Shown piece after piece: positions 47,566-58,703 of a stretch of 64,000 nt of DNA. Origin of the DNA: Cymodocea nodosa (taxonomy: Eukaryota; Streptophyta; Magnoliopsida; Alismatales; Cymodoceaceae); NCBI GenBank assembly GCA_036874045.1, contig CM072341.1, positions 12,102,501 through 12,166,500 on the forward strand, written 5' to 3'. The notes beneath the pieces are model-generated. The model saw nothing but the letters and a program-made list of their open reading frames with translations. It was not told the DNA's origin and did no database searches. Made by a program: the position numbers and the translations under genes. Numbering within the stretch: position 1 is the first letter of the stretch; every line of letters begins with the position of its first letter.

Positions 47566-48370
47566 CTTTTCTCTACGCACATGACTTCATGTGCTTAGCG
47601 GTTACTAAGAATTTAAATTTAGGCTTGAAGCATGTATTCATAAACATAGGAATCATAATGCACATTTACAAGGCACGTTCTTGCAATGAGAGTGCATTTG
47701 CAACATGGAAGAGCATTATAAAAGAAAAACAAAGTGTCATAATCTTAATATCAATGGTAAAGGAAAAGGGGAGCACTCGTTGGCGACTATGAAGAGGAGC
47801 AACTAGTTCAACTTCATTCGTCAACAACTTCAAGTATTATTAGAACTAACAAACAAATATTACAATTGGTATGTAGTCTTAACTTTTTAAAATTAATACA
47901 TGTTGTAAGTTTATGAGTACCTAAATTCATTCTCTCAATACTAAAAGATTAGTTAAAACACCTAAATAGGATCATTTAGCACATAACCAAATTTATAAAT
48001 TATCTGAAACAAAAATTAACGAAATCCTTTAAGGAATAACTAGCATTTCATTAGAGGAGAATGTTGAAATGACAACTCTAGTAGAGAGACCATTAAAAGA
48101 AATTCTTTATCTAGAATTGGTAGATGAACCTTCATGTATCTAATTACTAACCGTTGAGGGAGATAAGTTTGAATTGAAATTTAATTATATTAGTTAATTA
48201 CCATAATTTCATAGATTAGAGAGAGAGGACATGTATTATTTCCTCAGAGAATTTAATAAAGTTTGTCAAATGATGAGAATACTTAATTTGAGTATAAATG
48301 CTATTAAACTTAGATATATTCTCTTTACTTTAAAAGATATAGCTAAGAGATGACTTTATACTTTAAAATG
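47566..48370 (+). pseudogene. Athila-type gag, plus-strand copy
   Basis: The first part (47589-47790) includes ARSCNESAFATWKSIIKE and STRWRL. The later part (48060-48360) has VEMTTLVERPLKEILYLELV, VEGDKFELKFNYI, REDMYYFLREFNKVCQMM, LSINAIKLRYILFTLKDIAK. These match the order of Athila gag capsids (FELK..L..LPxFHGLxxEDP, FxxVCxTM, IRLRxFPFSLKDxAxxWL). Stops and a frameshift separate the parts. It is a reverse-complement partner of 54125-55208. No protease or RT follows; an F-box pseudogene begins 70 bases downstream. Confidence 0.65.
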
Positions 48371-48437
48371 TGTATGTAAGTAGCTATGTTAATTTTATCT
48401 CTATTTAAATTTTATTTATGTTACAAAATCACAACAG

Positions 48438-49065
48438 ATGGAATTGATGGAATTACTGCTGGATGCACTAAGAGAAGTATTGAGTAACTTATCAGCTAAA
48501 GATCTATGTAAATTGTGTTGTGTGTCAAAAGAAATTAAAGAATGTGTTAGAAAAAATATTTTCATGGACTACAAGCTACAAAGATGACTAATATTAGAGA
48601 TGAATTTTTATTAAAGTCATTTAATCGTAGTTCAATCAACTATGGATATCTAAACATAGAAGAAACTACTGGAATTCCACGAAATACATTAGAAGGAATA
48701 GATCATATTATGAGGATAGTTGAAGGATTGATTATTTACAGAACCAAACCAAGGTATGCTATTCTGTTACCTGATATTTTGATTAGAAATCCTATCACTA
48801 AAGAAGAATGGAATATAAGAAGGCCTAATAGATTTGAAGTACCAATTGAAAATTGTGGGTTGGCTTTAACATTTTTTGATAAAAATTCGACCATTCCTAA
48901 AAAATTGTATTATTGGAGACCAACTAGAAATTGGGATGAGGATCTATGTTTAAGTGTGTATAAATTTCTGAATAAATCTTAGAATGAAAATATTGTGATA
49001 TATCTAGGAGAAAAAGCATTAGTTAACAATATACATGTCATATTTGATGGATATCTAATTTGTAT
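48438..49065 (+). pseudogene. F-box protein gene, 5' part (broken)
   Basis: ATG 48438 (or 48447) opens an F-box: ALREVLSNLSAKDLCKLCCV followed by SKEIKECVRK, the helix-turn pattern that binds Skp1 in SCF ubiquitin ligases. The frame stops at 48585-48587. Coding resumes in the frame that opens with ATG 48584 (a minus-one relation), giving 132 codons with DEFLLKSFNRSS, EGLIIYRTKPRYAILLPD, ILIRNPITKEEWNI and KLYYWRPTRNWDE, as in F-box-associated beta-propeller-like domains. After a TAG at 48980 the frame goes on with IVIYLGEKALVNN and FDGYLICMK. It ends near 49065, where LTR-like sequence starts. One frameshift plus one stop make it a pseudogene. The F-box call is by motif, the associated domain by pattern only. 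Confidence 0.6.
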
Positions 49066-49142
49066 GAAAGGTTGGTTGTTTACTTCTAAAAGAATTTATC
49101 AATATAAGCATAAAAACAAATCAAACAAGTTTTCCCAATAAA
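49066..49142 (+). repeat. LTR-like fragment
   Basis: TTGTTTACTTCTAAAAGAA also occurs at 1301-1320, and both copies run to a similar CAAACAAG/TAAACAAG end. It marks an element edge beside the F-box fragment. Confidence 0.4.
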
Positions 49143-50717
49143 CACCCCTCATACCTAAATGTTGCATTGTCCTCAATGAAAAAGAATATCATTTCAGTAA
49201 GGTGATAAGCATGAAGACGATAAAAAAACAAAAAAAACTACTAAAGACTAGCAAGACAATAATACAACCCCCCCCCCCTCGCCCCCACCCCCAATACCTA
49301 GCATGGGATGTAGGTGCACAAGAGTATGATAAAATGTAATATTCCTAGAACATACTATGGAGTGGCATGTTAAGGAAATAACTTTCAATAAACAATATTG
49401 AAGCACATGATATAAGAGTAGGGTCGAGAAGAGCGTACATTGCTTGGCGATGAAAGCTACCAAAACTAACACACAGGTTAAAACTGAAATAAACACATGA
49501 AATAACATATGCAGAAGAACAAAATAACCACAAGCAAAATAAATATTTTTGTTTTTAGGTTTTATTTCATGAGAGGATTCAACTATTTTTTAAGAAAGTG
49601 ATACTTCCTCTCATACAAGACTAAATTTTTCTTTAGCATGTAAAATGGGCATTCATTATCTTCATGATCAAATAATATACACTTACTATAGGTAGGCATA
49701 TGAGGCTTCTTAATAGTAGTATGGACAATGTTATGTTCATCCATCCTTAACAATGCAAGAGTGATTAAATGACACACCTAGTAGCAAGTTTTTCGATTAA
49801 GTTCTTGAAGTAACAAATTACAAGTCAAATCTGCATGAGGAAGTGTATAAATGTATAAGCTACATGCATTACATTATGACAATCAACTTTTTATGCAACA
49901 TCATAAGTGTAGGAAGGTCAAACATATTGAAGCTTTCCTACTAACATTCCTTGAAATTGCCAAAATTTTCAATTCATTGTGTTCATGCAATTACTTAACA
50001 CATGTTGACAGAATGACATATAATATGCAAATATACTTTATCATTTAATTTTAAGTCACACAAGCATTTAGTTTACTTATGAGCATAAATTCAAATCAAA
50101 CACTTAATAACATATGAGTTCAAAAATAAACACTTTTGATGCATGTTTACATAAAGGCATAAATCAAACATTTAATTCTCCAATCTCTAGGACCTATCCT
50201 CTATGCTAACTTATAGAATACATAGGGTTACCTACATAACTCTAATTTCAATAAATGAGGACTCCCATGAAAGTTTAGATGCTCTACTAACTTAGGGGAT
50301 TCATAAAACTTAGATTCATCACCTAGATTAATATTAGAAAATTTCTCAAGATGGCTTCATAAAACAATTCTGCAAGAAAACCATAAAATAACCTATTTTT
50401 TCAAAAATTCATAACTCTTTGGACAAAACTCAGAATAAGAAACTTAAATATGCATTGGAAAACTAATTCATCAAACCTTCAAGAGAAAATACTTATAAAA
50501 TAAGATCAAATCTTGTGTAGCACCAAATTGTAATTTAATCTAAACATATATAAATTAGCTACACTAAGATCATCACTACAATTCCAAAAGAAATTTTCAC
50601 CAAACATAGCTAATACTTTGTAGATCATATGTTGACTTTAAAATCTAGAGAAAACACAATAAAAAAAAGGTATAATTTCACTAAAAAAAATTTTGAAAAT
50701 ATTAAAACACCAAGTTC
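49143..50717 (-). mobile_element. Internal remnant of minus-strand Athila/Tat-type element
   Basis: On the minus strand the right end begins after a primer-site-like sequence at 50718-50738. The left end contains ATTGAGGACAATGCAAC (about 49170-49190) followed by ATGAGGGGTG, a phrase commonly found just after pol in Athila/Tat elements. Between them there is no recognisable gag or pol, only 1.5 kb of AT-rich sequence with short frames. It appears to be an internally deleted copy. Confidence 0.4.
49262..49300 (-). promoter_or_regulatory. Extreme G/purine tract (possible polypurine tract or G-quadruplex)
   Basis: The minus strand carries G5-T-G5-CGA-G10. It could serve as a retroelement polypurine tract, and the G-runs could fold into a quadruplex. 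Function is inferred only from composition. Confidence 0.4.
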
Positions 50718-50738
50718 CCTAGTAATGGCACCAAAAAC
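50718..50738 (-). promoter_or_regulatory. Primer-binding-site-like sequence
   Basis: Minus-strand TTTTTGGTGCCATTACTAGG closely resembles the Athila primer site TTTTTGGCGCCGTTGCCGGG, differing by transitions plus one A. It marks the 5' LTR/internal boundary of a minus-strand element. Confidence 0.6.
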
Positions 50739-50739
50739 T

Positions 50740-53117
50740 TGTATAAGCTTTAAGGTATTTGCAATAAGTACATTATAAAAACCTAATTTTAAAATTTATA
50801 ACTGCAAGTGCACGATGCCTATCATAAATAGCATGCGAGTATGGGTTGATTCACAAGGAACTTATTTAAAGTAAAACTCAAAATCTTGTAAAGTCAAATG
50901 TTCCTAAGCCTTTAAGATTTTTTAAGAGAAATTCAAAGAAATGCAAAGTGAAACTCAATGTTATATAAATATGTATTCTAATAATTTGTAGTGGTTTAAC
51001 ATATCCTTATCAAGTGAAAATAATCAATAGAAGTGAAGTAAACTCAAATCATTCAATTAATACAAGGAGAGATCGAAGAAAACATAAGAATCACTAGAAC
51101 TATCTTGCCCAAAATCATTGAAATTAAGCTTAACTCTACCCCATTTTCCTATCTATCTTACTAGATAATAAATTCACTAAAAATACAAAGATGAAAGGAT
51201 CATCAAGGTACAAAATAAAAAAAGTAATTTCAAGGAAAAACTCTTCCTGAAGTGTTGTCAGCAGATATCTTATCAAGAGAGTGCAAAACAATCTAGGTGA
51301 TTACTAAATTGCGCACTACTAGAAGAAAGATCATACCTCCTTGAATTCTTTGTGAAAACCAATGAAATCACAATCATAGAAACATAAGTCAATAATCTAA
51401 CTATTTCCTTTTACAAAATTTCATTAAGTATAGCTCATGAAATACATTATTCTTTAAAGCACAAAATCTAGCGTCTAGAACAGAAAATAGGGTAATTGCA
51501 TCTCTAATTTCAAAATTTGAAAAATCTAAACAAATCATTCCAAAAATTCCAAAAACACTAGAAAATGAATCTACATAAAAAACCATTCAAAATTGCATCA
51601 AGAAACTCTTAAAAACTCCACTAAAAACTTGACTTTCGATTGAATTAAATTTCACTCAGTTAACTCAACGGACTTAGGCATAACTCCACGAACTTGGTCT
51701 GTTGAGTTATGGCTAACTCAACAAACCTGGGCATAAGGACACCAAAGAAACTCCTACTCAATCTCATATTTAACTATGATACTTCTTTACCATGAATCTA
51801 CACCTAAAACACATCTAATACATCCATTCACTACCATGTACATGATCAAAATTCATTTCTATACATTTCTATGAATAAATGAAATGAAAATAAAAGGTTA
51901 ATTGAGTTAGTCACATACACTAACAACCTATGTGTAGATATTTACAGTATTAACAAGGCTCATCCATTTTCAAATATAAATTTCATTAAACTTGTAAAGT
52001 ACCAATGTTAAGATAAAGACACTAACATTAACAACTACCCTATTAAAATAAAAACACACATAAACATGAGATACAAAGTCACACATACAAACACATAACA
52101 TCATAACATACAAACACAACTAGAATGTATGCAAACATAAACGATCTTCCTTCCTTATATTGGTGCCTGAAGTTCAGCCAACAAACACTTAAAATTCACT
52201 GAAGATGTTGTCCAAGCCTTCTCCATGTGCTACTCTTGGGCTATCACCACCAAGGATCATCACCAAAGTAGGGAGGCTTTACATGAATTGAAAAATGCAA
52301 TGTTGGTGCTACCAAATGACTTCCAACTATAGTTCATTCCTTGCAAGAAAGGAGCAACTACAATAGTGTTCTTCTCTTCCCACGAGTGTGCAAGTCTTCT
52401 CCACGTTATTGCCTTGCACCAAGGATGTCACCAAAGATGAGAGCTCTTCATGGGAGAGGAGGAAGCTTGGCTAAAATTGGTGCTCCATAAATCTACAGTG
52501 AGGGTGCCTTCTCCAAGCCTTCTCCACATTGTTGCCTTGCACCAAGGGCATCATTGGAGATGGGAGGATAATAGGAAACTCAAACTACAGCTATGGAAGT
52601 TTTCTTCTTTATGTTAGGGTTGGGAGGAATGAAAAGATCAAGAGAGAGTTTTGGTTGTCGTAGGTTATACTTTTTAGGAGGGAGAGATGGCTAACGATTG
52701 CTTAACAAGAGTGGCCAGAGAATGTGGCTAAGGTGGAAGAGAGGAGGTCGACGTTGTTGGCGTTAGTAGTTGGTCATTTCCTTAATTCCCAAAATGCCCA
52801 TGTCATCCATTTTTATTTTACTTTACAACCAAATAGCTTAAATCACATTAATAATGAAATATTAGACATAATAAAAATTATCTAAATAAACTAAAGCAAT
52901 AAACATCTAATGCATAACCAAAATGTGCTTCCAAAAATTAAGTATAAAACATGTGGTTTAATTTGTGCATTTAAACATATTTGGACTTAAATAACATGCA
53001 TAAACATTTAAAAGTGCATTAAATGTAATTTTTCATAATATCTTCAATATTTTCACATTATAATCATAATATGCATGAATAATGATATATAGAATAGCAC
53101 AAATTGACATTGTACAA
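50740..53117 (-). mobile_element. Possible 5' LTR of the minus-strand element
   Basis: It is bounded on one side by the primer site (minus-strand LTR end TATACA at 50740). The other end is tentatively placed at TGTACAATGTC (53117). It includes a TTGAGTTA/TAACTCAA cluster (51655-51730) and degenerate direct repeats (52205-52570). The length (2.4 kb) is plausible, but the outer boundary is a guess, since no 3' LTR partner was found. Confidence 0.3.
52205..52570. repeat. Degenerate direct repeats, three copies
   Basis: A CCAAGCCTTCTCCA..TTGCCTTGCACCAAGG-like unit recurs at about 52208, 52388 and 52512, each followed by CATCA/TCACCAAAG and GATGGGAG-like sequence. Spacing is about 180 and 120 bp. 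Confidence 0.5.
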
Positions 53118-53400
53118 TGACCTAAGTGATTGGAAATAGAGAGACGAGTACATTGAATTATTTATGGAAATAAAAGCATCTATATCATCATGGTCGAGAA
53201 GAGAAGCAATTACCACATTTCATTTCATCAATGATAATACTATGATATTTAGTGTTAATAATATACTTCAAGTTTATTGATTAAAGAGGCGAACAGAACC
53301 AATAGAAGTAGAATTGAAAGCTGGAAGAATTATACCTAAAGGTTTTACGTGGACCGATACATTCATTCCACATGCCACTACTTTCCATTCATGTTCTTAA
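53118..53400 (+). pseudogene. Possible 3' part of the F-box gene
   Basis: From 53149 to the stop at 53400 one frame is readable with a single TGA (53278): EYIELFMEIKASISSW, NDNTMIFSVNN, LKRRTEPIEVELKAGRIIPK and a terminal GFTWTDTFIPHATTF. F-box-associated domains often end with a FxPYVxTL-like phrase, so this may be the C-terminus of the F-box gene whose 5' part ends near 49065, split by minus-strand element remains. The link is inference. No gene other than an F-box candidate was recognised. Confidence 0.35.
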
Positions 53401-53684
53401 ATTGTGTTTCTATCTTAGTGATTCTTATAAATGTATTACTATAACTTTTATTAGTTAAATGTTTTTATGAGTGGTTGGAAAATTATATGTTCATGTTATC
53501 CTTCGTATATAGTATGTTTTACTTTTCTTACAAGAAAAATTGAAAGCAAAATTATCATCAATTCAGTTTGTTGGTATCTGTTTTGAGAAATCATCTGGCT
53601 TTCTTGTAAGCCACTAGAGGCGTAGGAGCTAGGGTTCTACACAATGCATATTGTCCTATCCACTTAAGTGTATTTTTTATTTAT
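53401..53684. other. Spacer, no gene
   Basis: AT-rich, with no recognised feature. Confidence 0.4.
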
Positions 53685-53965
53685 AAGTAAACAAGCATTT
53701 CTGAACAAGATTTTAAGCCTAGTAAATTTATTTGTTAAATTAACTACAAGTGCAAAGCGTCTGTTGTATAATTGTGCAAGAACAGATTGAATCTGTAGAG
53801 AGTGATTGAAATTTGATTTCTTTAAATTTTCATAGCTAGAGTTTAGTATATATTAATCAATCTGCTCACTCCATTGAGTTACTGCTTAATTTAACGGACT
53901 AAGTTCGTGAAGTTATAGATAAATCAATGAACTACCCTTGTTAAGTTACAAATAACTAAACAAGC
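53685..53965 (-). repeat. LTR-derived fragment, inverted
   Basis: Reverse complement of the family seen at 3990-4240 and 1080-1330: TAGCTATGAAAATTTAAA, ACAATTATACAACAGACGC and TTGCACTTGTAGTTAATTTAA are shared. It includes part of a TTGAGTTA array (53870-53945). Confidence 0.55.
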
Positions 53966-54099
53966 CCTTCTAGTAACTTCCTATTAATGTTGCTGATTGC
54001 AAAGAAATATGAGCATCCATTGGGAGATCCCATAATTTGCAAACATCTCTTACGCTCTTCAAATGCCATTGTATATTAGATTTAATACTGAACAATTAT

Positions 54100-55208
54100 A
54101 GTATTCAAATGCTTCAAATAGTAAATAGATTTTAGCTATATCTTTTAAAGCAAAGAGAATATATCTAAGTTTAATAGCATCTATACTCATATTAGACATT
54201 CTCATCATTTGACAAACCTCATTAAATTCTCTTAGGAAGTAATAGGCATATTCTCTTTCTAATTCATGAAAGTGTGGTAATTAACTCATATAATTAGATT
54301 TCAATTCAAACCTATCTCCCTCAAAGATTTGTAATCAGATACATGAAGGTTCATTTACTAATTCAAGATAAAAAATTTCTCCTAATGGTCTTTCTACTAG
54401 AACAGTCATTTCAACATTTTCCTCTAATGAAATGTTATCTATACCTCGAAAGATTTCATTAATTTCAATTTCAAAAAATTTAGCAATTTGTTTCTATGTT
54501 AGATAATCCTATTTCAGTGTTCTAAGTAATCTTTTAGTATTGAGAGAATGAATCCAAGTGCTCATAAACTTATAACATGAATGAAATTTAGAAAGTTAAA
54601 ACTACATACCAATCGCAATATTTATCTCTTATGATATTTGAAGTCGTTTACGAATGAAATTGAACCAGTTGCTCCTCCTTCCAATCACCAACGAGTACTC
54701 TTCTCTTCATTTAAGATTGTATTCAGATTATAACGCTCCGCTTCTTCTTTTATAATGTTCATCCATGTTGCAAATGCATTCTCATTGCAAGAACATGTCT
54801 TGTAACATGCGTTATAGTTTCTATGTTTATGGATACATGCTCCACTTCTAAATTTAAATTTTCAGTAACTTCTAAGCACACGAAGTCATGTTCATGGAGA
54901 AAAGAATAATCATTCAGCTAACTCCACGAACCAACTTCGTTGAGTTATAAATAACTTAACAAAGTGACTTCAGTTACTATTCTTAACTTAACGAATTAAC
55001 CTCGTTGAGCTAACAGTTAACGGACTAGCTCAAACTTCTAATCTTTAACTCCATGAACTAACTTCGTTGAGATATAGATAACTCAACAAAGTGGCCTTAT
55101 ATTCCTATTACTTGCTTCATGGAGTTACAATGTAACTCAACAAACTAACTTTGTTGAGTTAACACTTAGGCAATTTTTTCATAGAAACTTGTTTCTCATA
55201 TTAGCTTC
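54100..55208 (-). pseudogene. Athila-type gag with upstream array, minus-strand copy
   Basis: On the minus strand from 55208: an array of TAACTCAAC/GTTGAGTTA repeats (55165-54910), then gag with CYKTCSCNENAFATWMNII (about 54765-54820) and EEKSTRW, then VEMTVLVERPLGEI, GDRFELKSNYM, REYAYYFLREFNEVCQMM (about 54200-54260), and DAIKLRYILFALKDIAK (about 54130-54180). This copy is less damaged than its inverted partner at 47215-48345. Downstream it diverges from the plus copy after about 54125, where the plus copy meets the F-box gene. It abuts truncated integrase at 55208. Confidence 0.65.
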
Positions 55209-56455
55209 TCAATACCTTAGTAGTAGTTTTCTCTACACCAAAATGCCATCCACAAGCATGATCATGATAAAAGGCTAAGACACTTTGAATTCCTGAATTT
55301 GGGACACAACATCGCACAATCATGTTTAAGCATTGCTTGAACAAATAAGGATCCTCCTAGTAAAAGTACTTCACCCTAGACATAAAGACTTTCTTGTCTT
55401 GTTGAGACCAATCTTGTGGAGTCAACCTAGTAACCAAATAATTGATGACATCAGCATACCATGGTGTAAGGTTGATTCTAATAATTGTTCATCAAGGAAA
55501 GAATCTGAAACCAAGGAAGATTGGGGTGGTGCCTTAATTTGTGACAAGTGATCTACAACTACATTCTTACACCCCTTTTTTGTCCTTAATCTTAATGTCA
55601 AACTCTTGGAGAAGAAGGATACACCTGATGAGATGTGGCTTAGCATCTTTCTTGGCCAAGAAATGTCTTATAACAGCATGATCTAAATAGATGACCACAC
55701 GTGCCTCAATCAAGTATGATCAAAATTCTTCCAATGCATATACCACTACCAAAAACTCTTTTTCTATTATGGTATGATTCAGTTATGCATCATTCAATGT
55801 TTTACTAGCATAATAAATTACTTTAGGAAGCTTATCAATTTTCTACCCAAGTATAGCCCCAATTGCATAATCAGAGGAATCACACATAATTTCAAAAGAA
55901 TTGTTCTAATCTAGTGATTGCACAATTGGAGTAGAAACAAGATGGTTCTTTAAAGTGTAGAAGGTTTCCTTGCACTATCTTGTGAATTTAAATGGGACAT
56001 CTTTAAGCAAATTTGTTAAAGGTCATGCAATCTTACTAAAATCCATAATAAACCTTCGATAAAACTCAACATGATCCAAAAATGTTTTAATCTCTCTTAC
56101 TGATTTAGGCTCTAGTAGGTTAGAAATTAACTCAACTTTAGCTCTATCTACTTCTAAGCCTTTCTTTGAAACCACATGTCCCAAAACTATACCATGTGTT
56201 ACCTTGAAGTGACATTTCTCCTAATTCAATACTAGACTATTTTCAATACATCTCTTCAATACTAATTCCAAATTATAGAGGCATGAGTCAAATGACGCTC
56301 CAAAAATAGAGAAATCATCCATAAAAATTCTCAAGAAATCTATTAGTCATCTCCGAGAAAATGCTCATTATGTATCTTTGAAAAGTTGCAAGTGTATTGC
56401 ATAAACCAAATGACATTCACCTAAATGCATATATTCCAAAAGGGCATGTGGAAGT
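55209..56455 (-). pseudogene. Athila-type pol fragment (RT end, RNase H, integrase start)
   Basis: Minus strand from 56455: TCPFGIYAFR.MSFGLCNT (RT), LATFQRYI, a degenerate FxxDD region near 56310-56330, KRCIENSLVLN near 56240, the RT/RNase H linker, RNase H near 55750-55900, then KKGCKNVVVDHLSQI (about 55560-55600), DSFLDEQLLE, and finally the integrase zinc-binding segment CCVPNSGIQSVLAFYHDHAC followed by HFGVEKTTTKVLR (about 55205-55330). Coding is cut at both ends: at 56455 by an LTR starting TGTTTAG and at 55208 by the array/gag copy. Many stops. Confidence 0.75.
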
Positions 56456-57572
56456 TGTTTAGAATGAAAAAGTGCATAATATTAATGGTTAATGAATGAT
56501 TAATTGCATAATATTTAGCTTATTATATGAAAATTAAGCCATTACGTTACAATTACATGATTACATGCCTTAATTAAAGAATATGCATAATTTCAAGGAA
56601 TTAGCGTTAATTAAATATCATTTTTGAAAGATTGAAAACCTAGTTTACATGTGGTTTTATAGTATTAAGCATGATATGTTTTATTTGCACATATTTATAT
56701 CATGTACAGGTGCACAGTAACAACTCATTAAGTTATAGGTTTAAATGTGTAAAAAATTCATGTGAGAACTCGTTAAGTTAGTATTATACACGTGTTGAAT
56801 TTAAATATTTTATTATGTCACGTGAGTTGCACATGTTTAATTTGTTAAGTTAGCATAACTATACGTGTTGAGTTACTTGATTACACACTAAGGTAATACG
56901 TTGTGTTAGTGTTATAAGCTTATAAGTTATTTCATATGATACATATATTATTATTTATATCAAGTTTGTTGAATTACAGTTAAGTCAACGAAGTAAGTCT
57001 ATTGAGTTATACTAACTCCACAAACCAGTTATTTTCTAACATTCAAATGTAAGTAATTGTAGAAACAAAAAATTCGAAGGAAAACATACGATTACACATA
57101 TCACGCAAGATTTAAATCGTGAAATAAAGAAGAAATCACCATTATTGATACGAATGAAGGAGATCCAACCAATCATTTAGGAAAAAGCAGTTACTACTGA
57201 AAGAAATATAAAAGGAAAAGAGAAAGAATAAAGAATGAGTATGGAGAACCATGCTAACTACAGTAAGCATTAGTAGTTCCCTGAAGTTCCATTAAAAACC
57301 ATCACCAATCACCAACCAACGGAGATCTGTAAGGATACTTTCTAGATGTTAGGTTGATTCTAAGCCAAAAATAGTGACTAACAACTATTGTAAGGAGTGA
57401 TCACATCATAGGAAGGGAAGCCATTTTCACCAAGTTTTTTGCCTTAGTTTCAGGTTGATGCCAATATATAGAAGAGAAGATCAACTTACAAGTCTCGGTT
57501 CACGATTCTATAGGAAGAGGGACGCGTGACAATAAGTGATTAAGTTTTTAGTGGTATAATCGCATCGCATGT
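56456..57572 (+). mobile_element. Athila-type LTR copy 2
   Basis: It starts TGTTTAGAATGAAAAAGTGC directly within minus-strand pol. It carries TTAAGTTAG/TTGAGTTA clusters (56720-57030), a TATA box at 57207-57215 and the conserved GGAGATCTGTAAGGATAC...GGAGTGATCACATCATAGG block (57315-57412). At 57572 the alignment with other LTR copies is broken: where they read GCATCGTATGTAGTGACGG, a new LTR begins. So this copy is either truncated or interrupted there. Confidence 0.6.
57207..57215 (+). promoter_or_regulatory. TATA box in LTR copy 2
   Basis: TATAAAAGG is positionally equivalent to 3143 and 58696. Confidence 0.5.
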
Positions 57573-57953
57573 TGTTTATAATGAAAAAGTGCATATTATT
57601 AACGATTAAATGATGGTTAATTGCATAATATTTAGCTTATCCTATGAGAATTAAGCCATTATGTTATAATTGCACTGTTATAAGCTTTAATTAAAGAATT
57701 TGCTTAATTTGGGGGAATTAATATTAATTTAGTATATTTTTTGAACTGTCGGTAAGTTGCAGGCTGTGAAATTCTTAAGTATCCAAATTTTCTGATATTT
57801 CGGACAGTTATGTTTAACATACTGAACATGTATCAGATAGTTATGTTTAAACTGTCGAACAGTTATGTTTTAAAAGAATATTTTATTATTTCCTGAAGTA
57901 CACATGACGAAATCATAACGCATGACTTAAGTGAACTTTCGGTGAGTTATCTA

Positions 57954-58307
57954 TAACTATCCGAAATTGCAGCTGAGCATCAGACAATTATATGTGTAAC
58001 TCTCCGAAATCTCCTTTTATTTATAAAATAGCTGTGGACACATGTCATGTTCTGGGAAAGTGACTTAAGTGAATTTTCAGTGAGTTAGCTATAACTATCC
58101 GAAATGCATCTGAGCATCAGATAGTTAGACCTGTAACTCTTCAAAATGTTTCTTTTATTATTAAACTACTGATGACACGTGTCGAGATCTGGTAGATTTA
58201 CTTAAGTTATATATCAGTGAGTTATTTGTAACTATCCGAAATGCATCTGGGCATCGGATAGTTAAGTTTGTAAGTATCCAAAAATGCACCTGAGCATCGG
58301 ATAGTTA
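57954..58307. repeat. Cluster of TAACTATCCGA / TCGGATAGTTA hairpins
   Basis: Four units: 57954-57990, 58092-58127, 58229-58264, 58271-58307. The third is perfect: 11-bp arms (TAACTATCCGA and TCGGATAGTTA) with a 14-bp loop containing TGCATCTGGGCA. Units are separated by GTGAGTTA-like phrases and a spacer containing GACACRTGTC-like sequence (58166-58180). A more decayed set lies at 57770-57850. Confidence 0.75.
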
Positions 58308-58695
58308 AATTTATGCACGTGTTAAATTTAAATGCTTTAGTATATCACGTGAGATACACATGTTTAACTCATTAAGTTAGCATAACTATACGCGTTGAGT
58401 TACATGAATACACATTAAGGTAACGCGTTATGTTAGTGGCTTATTTCTTTATTGCATGTGTTATATAGTTAAATCAATGAGGTAAGTCCGTTGAGTTATC
58501 TGTAACTCCACAGACTATTTATTTTCTAATATGCCACTGTAGTAGTTGCAAAAACAGGACAGTTGGAAGGAAAAACCATGATCGCACGAATCACGTAGGA
58601 ATTCACTCGTCGAAGGGAGAAGAAATCATCATCGTTGATATGAATGAAGGAAATCCAATCGATCGTTCAAGCAGAAGCAGTTACCACTGAAGAAA

Positions 58696-58703
58696 TATAA
58701 AAG
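58696..58703 (+). promoter_or_regulatory. TATA box in LTR copy 3
   Basis: TATAAAAG at the same relative place as in the two other long LTR copies. Confidence 0.5.
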
